The notes beneath the pieces are model-generated. The model saw only the letters and a program-made list of their open reading frames with translations. It was not told the DNA's origin and did no database searches. Made by a program: the position numbers and the translations under genes. A stretch of 35,976 nt of DNA from Clostridiales bacterium (GTDB taxonomy: Bacteria > Bacillota > Clostridia > Christensenellales > CAG-138): positions 1 through 35,976 of the forward strand of contig WREI01000019.1 of assembly GCA_009779405.1 (NCBI GenBank), given 5' to 3'. The first letter of the stretch is position 1. The number at the start of each line of letters is the position of its first letter. Below, piece by piece: positions 27,301-34,296 of this stretch.

Positions 27301-27611
27301 TTGTTGACCTCTCCAAATATCCTCTTGAACTCTTGCAATGCCATTGAATCTGATTCGAGAAAAGCAAAAAAGGTTTTTAACGTCGCAGGATTCTCGGGCA
27401 TTTGACTTTTCGCACTAACCAAGGGATCGAATCCCATTTTAACCTTTAAGGCTGAATGAGAATCAAGAACATTCCAAACTATTGGATAGAATTGTGCGTA
27501 AAGGGGCATTCCAGCTTCAAATGAAGAGCCTGCACCCATAATCAAAATCGCATTATGAATACGCATTTCATCAATTAGTTCATTTATTCGTTGTTCTGCA
27601 TCAGTCAACAT
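24345..27611 (-). CDS. SIR2-STAND (NLR-like) protein, predicted anti-phage defence
   Basis: A 1088-residue protein with three parts. Residues ~1-250 are a SIR2-like NAD-binding domain: LIMGAGSSFEAG (26-34), SLNWDDLLE (131-139, with Asn133 and Asp135) and the catalytic-type His161 in KPHGS. Residues ~285-520 are a STAND-type P-loop NTPase: Walker A GEPGCGKS (311-318), Walker B TIYILDDA (354-361), then a helical winged region. The last ~500 residues are helical with no recognised domain and may be the sensor. In known systems (Avs5-like, DSR-like) phage sensing triggers NAD depletion and cell death; that role here is inference. The gene is strongly A+T-rich compared with the rest of the element, so it is recent cargo. 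It stands alone, with a modest AGGGG ribosome site. Confidence 0.82.
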   Translation of the reverse strand: MLTDAEQRINELIDEMRIHNAILIMGAGSSFEAGMPLYAQFYPIVWNVLDSHSALKVKMGFDPLVSAKSQMPENPATLKTFFAFLESDSMALQEFKRIFGEVNNRHSQALSHVHLCISKLIHSGLIKLVISLNWDDLLETAWEKLYGTDINSNEIQLIKPHGSVRKSYENWTFPNGDGKITNSELEIIKEAQDNTPTTVVIVGYSESDRVIVEKVISPCDSRYKVFRISPNATDSISLKTSEAFKLLEEHLKPKNNNSYWEQIDYSNQVGLEHAIMGYRLLPSDVSACARLPQISDIKLRLNQAHSAIIKGEPGCGKSITAYQVAHDFLHLGWEVVKLIKLDSDIALNNNGYKTIYILDDAQQYEEHLINNLLGKANKYNKVIVTQTISERNSSESVVITQSEAVKAIYDHYIRNADEVIEIIREPNKRIGREVGNMHMQTPLKFILEIAKEEASPWLFNYSLRGGWAETRSQYNIAKEHASSHLLLSIISLYQILLLDKSVPISFLYSAAKKFGFNNDWVNSTLNYLFNEKMILDKEEIRVLHLQYAIRILVRHTVEIRNNREDSFYILIREEITSATTSLKGVYWLFDLFFSYDIYSTFAHTALNDEIKRKLLEHCLSKRSPTDIAHAAFVIDRVLNRNGLKYRNLVCDHGDVLRGWLNDVNNITAYALSNIINNMINEDGKAKDVFIRSLNRNSIVNNLKNLDQSSLYGWGHFLDRLAACQKKKWRHDFYMLLPKLEIHQALLSVNKDYISSAVELLSSLMNYNEEYAHEEATSVLHDIKDIFTSHFSDVLEQLGFEFRMYFLGYDLFEYKKPSKLQIKTSELFVAIISEQMISNCIQNGTPRDWYTLCNFADSIQQYDIKKWNAAINKIDLLKLNIKVGDLWSTQPDELLSLLLMLQNRKEDVDNWIYDNRDNIICIGALTITLSPKTAEYLFKKKKTVKIIDTSHHWWDVNANALKALWKYNKHVCHAIIDYNDIDIRNSLLELKPFYWDDYHIFFSRLVKVYNEYAKTMLENLDCNLLREKWTDAIASDTPRYYSRKKKNVRGFRNLIQIIRNNSGNEQLLNTLREIESVLESILVEQDNGG

Positions 27612-27978
27612 GAAAATCAGCCCCTATCTTGCAGAAGATTTTATTGCGGAATTTATAGTAGTTCGCTTTCCCTTCATCCCCAGTTTTTCATGTATTAATG
27701 GGAATGACAAGTTTTTTCTTAATCATAATACATCAGACACAGCAGTTTATCAATACAATACTCCGACATTCAAACCCCAAACCAAGCATTCTTGTGGACG
27801 GTCTTTTTTTCTACTACCCGAGAAAAAATCCGCTGAGAGCGTGTCACCGAAATGTAACGCTTTCGGCTCCTGAAAAGCCTTATAAAGGGCGTGTTTGTAG
27901 AGCCAATTTTCGAGGGGTAAGGTGTTTATACCTTTTCTCGCGTTTTGCGGGGTTAAAGCGTTACATCTGCTCTGCCCC
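27612..27978. other. A+T-rich intergenic scar with inverted repeat, no gene
   Basis: This 367-bp stretch holds no credible gene. ATGTAACGCTTT (27852-27863) and its reverse complement (27955-27966) form a 12-bp inverted repeat 115 bp across. A variant with one change lies at the stop of the VLP gene (30090-30101). Just before 27852 the sequence resembles the last codons of a VLP-like gene. I read it as leftover element sequence beside inserted cargo. Confidence 0.5.
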
Positions 27979-28875
27979 TTAATCCTTTTTCGCCCTACTC
28001 TTGTACACGTTATACTGATTCTTACACCGCGGCGAGCAGAAAGCGGCGTTCGGGTGCGTGGAGATAAACGCCTTTTGGCAATGGCGGCAGGCACGGAGTG
28101 GGTTGGCTTCGTCGGTCAGCATAAAGCTGAACATCATCTGAACTCCCAGCAGCAGGGAATGGAAATCCCAGACGATGGTCGGCTTGTCGAGCAAGGCAAT
28201 GTGATAGGTCGGCGCAATGCCCCCGAAAGCAGCCATGCCTTGCCTGTACAGATTTCTTGTGGGCTCGTCGTTTTTATCGTAATCTTCGTAGTACAGGAAA
28301 CTGGAAACAAAGGTGAATGCCCAATCCTTGAACTGTGTCAGCAGCCAGTCGAGCCGTTCGGCATACTCACGCTGTAAACTCATACTCATCGCAATCGGCT
28401 GATTGCTGAACGTCATGGCAAGCGCAAGCATATCACGGTCGCCCTCAACGTCAAAGCGGGCGTTGTCCTTTTTTGATTTGAACTCCGGCTTTTCAAAGGG
28501 GAAGAACAGAGCGGCGTAATCAGCCACCGCCATCGCTTCCTCCTTAATGAAATGGTTTTTCGGCAGGTAGGCAGCGTCATAGAGCATGAAGTGCGGCGTT
28601 GTCGGCAGGGCAGTCATAAAACCAAGCAAACCGTATTTGTGGATAAAATCCATCACCGCTGAATTGATTATCTTTTCCTCTGCACGACCCATTTGGAGCA
28701 GGCCGACATTGAGCGCGTCTACCACCAAATTCTCCGCGTCTTTCAGCGGGTCGTAAACGATGGGCTTCGCTTTCGGCGCAGGCTTTATGTAACGTGTTCC
28801 GTCGGCGACGGTCTTTACTTCATATTCGCTGTATTTCACCCAATGGGAGCTTGCCCTTTGAAAGAGATTGTTCAT
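27979..28875 (-). CDS. DUF6076-like protein with C-terminal zinc finger
   Basis: A 298-residue protein common, as I recall, in mobile elements of gut Bacillota. A long helical region precedes a C-terminal finger: CRHCQKAFISTHPNAAFCSPRC, with four Cys in two CxxC/CxxxC pairs, then KNQYNVYKSRAKK, a basic tail suited to nucleic-acid binding. The ATG at 28875 has GGAGGG upstream; the open frame runs on to 28932 without one. It lies 74 bases after the sigma-like gene and is probably cotranscribed with it. Function unknown. Confidence 0.7.
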   Translation of the reverse strand: MNNLFQRASSHWVKYSEYEVKTVADGTRYIKPAPKAKPIVYDPLKDAENLVVDALNVGLLQMGRAEEKIINSAVMDFIHKYGLLGFMTALPTTPHFMLYDAAYLPKNHFIKEEAMAVADYAALFFPFEKPEFKSKKDNARFDVEGDRDMLALAMTFSNQPIAMSMSLQREYAERLDWLLTQFKDWAFTFVSSFLYYEDYDKNDEPTRNLYRQGMAAFGGIAPTYHIALLDKPTIVWDFHSLLLGVQMMFSFMLTDEANPLRACRHCQKAFISTHPNAAFCSPRCKNQYNVYKSRAKKD

Positions 28876-28949
28876 CCGTTCCCTCCTGTATATAGATAAC
28901 AGCTGTTTGCAATTCGTAATCCGACAATACAAATATCATATTACATATT

Positions 28950-29597
28950 CTATTCTTTATCCGTGGAACTGTCAAGCACAACTTTCTGTTGCTCATACCA
29001 TGCAAGAAACGTCCGTTTCATCCAAGTCATGTCTGGCACTTCGGCGTCTATCTTCTCTCGGATGGTAAAGGCCAATTGGTCGCGAATACGGGCAAGAGCG
29101 GCGGCTAACAGTTTGCGGACAGCGCGATCCGTCTTATCCTGATAACACGCAATCTGTTGCGGTGTACAGCACCGTACCGCGCGGTAAAACAAAACCTCCC
29201 TTTGCTTATTCGTGAGGGTAAACAAAAGAGGGGCGATGTCCCAATCCGCAATCAACTGCCACATCTCTTCAGCGTTATCATAAATCAGATCAAGAAATTT
29301 CCCACGCATAAGCTGTTTCCAAGATAAGTCCTTCATGGGACGAGGGATCACTATGTCAAGTTCTTCTCTCAGCTTTCCCTGCTCGTCATCTTCGCTCAGT
29401 CTGTCCCAATGCAGCATTTCCTCGCTGGTGCGGCCTATTTCATGCGCCCGCTCTTTGCGTTGACGGTTTCTGTCCAGATGATCCCACATCGCTACAACGG
29501 CTTGGAAATCCTCAAGCGTCCGCGCCGCTTCCTCCATACGGATAAGGGCTTCGGCTCTTACATTCCGCGCCAGTTGTTTTCTGTCTATTTGCCCCAT
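28950..29597 (-). CDS. Sigma-70 region 4-like protein of the element
   Basis: A 215-residue protein. Near residues 125-170, LTNKQREVLFYRAVRCCTPQQIACYQDKTDRAVRKLL reads as a sigma-region-4 helix-turn-helix (the LTxxQREVL lead is typical), followed by ALARIRDQL. The N-terminal half is helical, charged and without a recognisable region 2, so it may be a regulator rather than a full sigma factor. The ribosome site is weak (AGAGTG), so the start is less certain. First gene of a two-gene minus-strand unit with the DUF6076-like gene. Confidence 0.65.
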   Translation of the reverse strand: MGQIDRKQLARNVRAEALIRMEEAARTLEDFQAVVAMWDHLDRNRQRKERAHEIGRTSEEMLHWDRLSEDDEQGKLREELDIVIPRPMKDLSWKQLMRGKFLDLIYDNAEEMWQLIADWDIAPLLFTLTNKQREVLFYRAVRCCTPQQIACYQDKTDRAVRKLLAAALARIRDQLAFTIREKIDAEVPDMTWMKRTFLAWYEQQKVVLDSSTDKE

Positions 29598-29737
29598 GTC
29601 GCTTCGATTTTCACTCTTTTCAAAAAAGTTTTCGGAAAAGGTTCCGATTTACCCCCGTTATTTCTCCTATTAGTGAGGGGGTAATTTGTTTCGCCTTGAA
29701 TCAGATTACAAGTCACCTCGGAAAGGAGGAAGAATGT

Positions 29738-30095
29738 ATGGACTATCCACCATCGGGAACTTACTGCCCGGGAGAAGCAAGCCATCCGCAGACTGGTCAA
29801 AGCGGAATGTGCCAACTATGACCGCGAGTATGAATGTCTGCCGTTGGACGGAACTTGCTATATGTTCACCATAGGTTTCGTGAACAGCTCTCTGTGCAAG
29901 TGGTTCCAAAACGCGGTGCTGCCGCTTGACCCGGAATTGGAAACCCTATTCGAGCGCAAACCGCTCAAAGCCTGTGGGCGGTGTGGCAGGAAGTTTCCTG
30001 TCAACGGCAATCAATCGTATTGCCAAGCCTGCGCCGAGTCTGCCCGCAAGGCGGCGACGGCTGCGCGAGTGCGAAAGCATCGCAGCAAAATGTAA
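29738..30095 (+). pseudogene. Cysteine-rich VLP-domain protein with a frameshift near its start
   Basis: From 29751 the frame reads HRELTAREKQAIRRLVKAEC, then NYDREYECLPLDGTCYMFTIGF and ends with a zinc finger (CGRCGRKF and CQAC) and a basic tail. This matches the small cysteine-rich VLP proteins of clostridial elements. The ribosome site GGAAAGGAGGA and ATG at 29738 (MDYPP) are one base out of frame with it; removing one base near 29752 restores MDYPP-RELTAREK. No in-frame start exists upstream. Either a real frameshift or a sequencing error; a start at the internal ATG (29844) would lose half the domain. Confidence 0.7.
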
Positions 30096-30225
30096 TGCTT
30101 TCGGTTTTGTAAACCAACCAACCGAAAAGGAGGAAAGCGATGCACCAGTAACCACGCACAAATTACAGTCGCCGGAACAAAATCACAGAGCAATTATAGC
30201 AAAGTAAAGGGGAACAGTCAAACCA

Positions 30226-30417
30226 ATGACAGCACTAAACACAGAAAGGACGACAGAAGCAACCATTTCAACAGCAGCACATTCCGGTGAAGCAGGTTCG
30301 TTTACAAAACGTATCGGCTCCACCACATACAGAGTCGGCATATATTTCAGCGAAACGAGCAAGGAAACGGCAATGGATAAAATCGCCCGCCTTGTTCGTT
30401 TGGAATCTTATCAATAA
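30226..30417 (+). CDS. tnpW: Transposon-encoded protein TnpW
   Basis: A 63-residue protein. Its C-terminal half (FTKRIGSTTYRVGIYFSETSKETAMDKIARLV) is the TnpW signature seen in Tn4451-type elements, usually just upstream of the recombinase, as here. The N-terminal half is Thr/Ser/Ala-rich and variable. Function unknown. AAAGGGGA lies 12 bases upstream, a little far. Confidence 0.8.
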   Translation: MTALNTERTTEATISTAAHSGEAGSFTKRIGSTTYRVGIYFSETSKETAMDKIARLVRLESYQ

Positions 30418-30458
30418 TGATAGTGCTGATAACGCCGATAATAATAATTGATTCCTAC

Positions 30459-30491
30459 ACAAAACGGGCGTTGCAAAAGCGCCCGTTTTGT
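30459..30491 (+). terminator. Terminator after tnpW
   Basis: ACAAAACGGGCG (30459-30470) pairs perfectly with CGCCCGTTTTGT (30480-30491). It separates tnpW from the recombinase, so the recombinase must have its own promoter within the next 50 bases or rely on read-through. Confidence 0.75.
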
Positions 30492-30493
30492 GA

Positions 30494-32344
<1,851 letters not shown>

Positions 32345-32361
32345 CACTCATTTGGCAATGG

Positions 32362-32390
32362 GCGGCTCCGGAAACCGGGGCCGCTTTTTT
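32362..32390 (+). terminator. Terminator of the recombinase gene
   Basis: GCGGCTCCGG-AAA-CCGGGGCCGC with one G-T wobble, followed by six T. It ends 34 bases before the DUF3847 gene. Confidence 0.85.
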
Positions 32391-32424
32391 GTACACCCAA
32401 AATCAAAAATGAAAGGAAAACACT

Positions 32425-32685
32425 ATGGCAAAAACGACGGAAGAAAGAATCCTGAGCGTACAGGAGCAGATTCAGCAGCTTGAAAACCAACGAAGAAAGC
32501 TGTTACAGGAGCAAAAGGAGCAGGAGCGGAAAGCCCGCACCAAGCGGCTGATTGAGCGCGGCGCGATTTTGGAGAGCCTTGTTTCCAATGCCGACAGCTA
32601 CACGAACGACCAAATCAAGGCATTCCTCGAAAAGACAGTACAGAGCGATGCCGCCCGCAAAATCCTCGACAGCATGGTCAAGTAG
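32425..32685 (+). CDS. DUF3847 protein
   Basis: An 86-residue protein. It starts with a coiled coil rich in Gln, Glu and Lys (EERILSVQEQIQQLENQRRKLL), then the conserved RKARTKRLIERGAILESLV and a short C-terminal helix. DUF3847 genes sit directly before mobA/mobL in many clostridial mobilizable elements, as here, and may assist the relaxase. AAAGGAAA precedes the ATG. Confidence 0.85.
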   Translation: MAKTTEERILSVQEQIQQLENQRRKLLQEQKEQERKARTKRLIERGAILESLVSNADSYTNDQIKAFLEKTVQSDAARKILDSMVK

Positions 32686-32967
32686 ACCGGGGTACCGGCC
32701 GCGTCAAAGCCGTCAGGCGAACCCGACGGCAAATCCGCGTCCACGACGCAAGGCGCGGGCTAATCCACCCGTCCCTTCCGCCGAAGGGCGCACTTATATA
32801 CCACATAAATGTGGTATGTGCGGTCTTGCAGACGGCCTTTCGCGCCTAACGGCGCAAAGTCGGGGGAAGCTGTACTTCCCCCGAACCACGGCGGCAGGCT
32901 GTATCCAAAACGCGGATACAGCTTGCCGCCTTTTCTGTTCACACAATAATGAAGGAAGGAGCCACGC
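32686..32967 (+). other. Hairpin-rich region before mobA, candidate oriT
   Basis: Three strong hairpins lie in 282 bp: ATACCACAT-AA-ATGTGGTAT (32798-32817, perfect), GGGGGAAG/CTTCCCCC (32862-32882), and a 17-bp stem with one mismatch at 32890-32930 followed by TTTTC. Position between the DUF3847 gene and the relaxase start fits an origin of transfer. The nick site cannot be read without comparison. There is no coding potential here. Confidence 0.5.
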
Positions 32968-33107
32968 ATGGCAATATATCATTGCAGCATAAAAATCATC
33001 TCACGCGGCAAGGGTAAATCGGCGGTTGCCGCCGCAGCGTATCGGGCAGGCGAGTTAATCAAAAATGAATACGACGGCATAACCCACGACTACACCCGCA
33101 AGGGTGG
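32968..33107 (+). pseudogene. MobA/MobL relaxase, N-terminal fragment cut at the element border
   Basis: The first ~46 residues are a clear MobA/MobL start: MAIYHCSIKIISRGKGKSAV, AAAAYRAGE and HDYTRKGG. Intact proteins continue VVHTE-x-x-LP for several hundred residues. Here the frame runs into RHS sequence of the opposite strand. GGAAGGAG precedes the ATG, so a chimeric peptide ending at 33432 could be made, but the catalytic His triad is lost. The cut coincides with the AAGGGTGG attachment core at 33100-33107. Confidence 0.8.
33100..33107. other. Right attachment core AAGGGTGG (attR)
   Basis: Same octamer as 23733-23740. Inside is the mobA start, outside is the 5' part of the interrupted RHS cassette, beginning with the near-palindrome TGTAGTCTACA. 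Confidence 0.5.
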
Positions 33108-33282
33108 TGTAGTCTACATCTCCCAAGCCGCTTTGTTGCAGTTTGGTCTGACGCAACAGATTCTGCGGCGTATCGTAGGTGTTGGTGACTGTGCTTTGGG
33201 TTCCGTTTACGCTCGGGCCGGTGACTTGGGTAACGGCAAGCATTTCACTATCTATGCAGTTTTTCAGCGCGAGTGCTTGCAT
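33108..33282 (-). pseudogene. 5' part of RHS cassette 2, split by the element
   Basis: The minus-strand frame begins with the header residues LKNCIDS after an AAGGGGT ribosome site, then VTQVTGPSVNG and TYDTPQNLLRQTKLQQ, which has RHS-like YD-repeat character. It ends DVDYTT at the element border. Joined to 23732 it continues in frame with YSIYA, then meets a 4-base gap before the RHS border LNDPVNRSD. It therefore looks like the start of a short displaced cassette with its own translation start rather than a full RHS gene. Confidence 0.6.
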
Positions 33283-33328
33283 TGTTACCCCTTTTTGCTA
33301 ATACATTTCCCCAGTCCCTGTGTGTTCC
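33248..33328. repeat. RHS cassette header repeat, copy 2
   Basis: Matches 22012-22092 at about 88% over 81 bp, in the same orientation and the same position: downstream of a lipoprotein gene and at the start of the next cassette. Confidence 0.75.
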
Positions 33329-33333
33329 CTCTT

Positions 33334-34278
33334 CTATCCCAAGAAGACCTCCTCGCAACCCAATATTGTCATCCCATCCGAATCAACGCCTATGCATATC
33401 AAATAACCGTCTCGTGTGAAGTAGGCATATGAGAAGGGATAATGTGAATACTGCGTTAGCCCGTCCAAGACCAATGCCGGAGATCCGTAGTTTGCTTGTA
33501 ACATATTAAAATCAGAAAAAGTATCCATCCACGGTGTTTTTCGGTCTATAAGCGGCACGCCGTTACAAGATAATACATTCCCGCTCTCATCGAAATGCGC
33601 TACCGCGATTTCTTCATCCTCTGCATATGTATAAATGCGCCATGTAAAATCATCGCGATAGATGCCAATCATATAAGGCTGCCATAAAACCCGACGATAC
33701 ACAGATTCATTCTCGTCCGTCAGCGGGTTGTAAACATTAATTCCTCGTAGCCGAAAGCTTGGATCTTCCCGTTCCAATAACAATCTTACAATCCGCATAT
33801 CACTTGTAACCATAGGAGTACAGGCTACATCATTGATTCTCAGATCTCCATACAGTGCTTCGAAATCGTCATCTGTAATTGGGCGTGTGTGGTCGAATGC
33901 TGCTATCCGGAAATCAATCGGCGGTACACCTTCATAGGCCAGCAGAGAACCTTCTTCGGAAAAAAGATACCAATCGGTAACTATGCGGACAGTCTGCTCT
34001 ACAGAATCCCCGCGCAAAAGCATTGGTAGCTCTATTACGAATAGGCGCTCGCTGCCCAAAATGTAGTTGTAAACCTTGGGACGTATATCATTCGATTGTT
34101 CGGGCGGCAATAGTTTTTCTGCATCGGACATAGCCATTCCTATCAGATTCACTTCGCCCGAGATCAGTTGTTTGGCTATTGGCCACCTGTCGGTTGTAGC
34201 ATTATTTCTTTCGCATGACAAAGTGAAGCAGAGCAGAAGCATAGAAAAAGATATGAAGAATAATTTTGTGCATTTCAT
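33334..34278 (-). CDS. Lipoprotein with internal repeats, candidate immunity protein of cassette 1
   Basis: A 314-residue protein with an N-terminal signal (KCTKLFFISFSMLLLCF) and a possible but atypical lipobox TLSC. Two to three similar modules are visible, each containing a G-V-P-x-I-D turn, a D-F-x-x-L-x-A/G-x-Y-G segment and a beta hairpin (compare IDFRIAAFDHTRPITDDDFEALYG with LIDRKTPWMDTFSDFNMLQANYG). Family not recognised. ATG at 34278 has GGGAGG upstream; the TTG at 34296 does not. It lies 18 bases after the RHS toxin-like gene, the usual place for an immunity gene. It is not evidently related to the LRR lipoprotein of cassette 2. Confidence 0.75.
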   Translation of the reverse strand: MKCTKLFFISFSMLLLCFTLSCERNNATTDRWPIAKQLISGEVNLIGMAMSDAEKLLPPEQSNDIRPKVYNYILGSERLFVIELPMLLRGDSVEQTVRIVTDWYLFSEEGSLLAYEGVPPIDFRIAAFDHTRPITDDDFEALYGDLRINDVACTPMVTSDMRIVRLLLEREDPSFRLRGINVYNPLTDENESVYRRVLWQPYMIGIYRDDFTWRIYTYAEDEEIAVAHFDESGNVLSCNGVPLIDRKTPWMDTFSDFNMLQANYGSPALVLDGLTQYSHYPFSYAYFTRDGYLICIGVDSDGMTILGCEEVFLG

Positions 34279-34296
34279 TCGTAGTTTACCTCCCAA

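Noticed and set aside
29649-29684. TTACCCCC/GGGGGTAA inverted repeat as a terminator or att site
   Set aside because: Eight-base arms with a 20-base loop and no T-run in the right place; too weak to call.
30140-30151. Strong ribosome site AAAAGGAGGAAAG followed by ATG and a stop after three codons
   Set aside because: Too short to call a gene; it could be a tiny leader or the start of a lost gene before tnpW, but nothing else supports it.
33055-33282. Single continuous 75-residue minus-strand protein
   Set aside because: Its last third is antisense to the mobA start; only the part outside the border (33108-33282) belongs to the RHS cassette.
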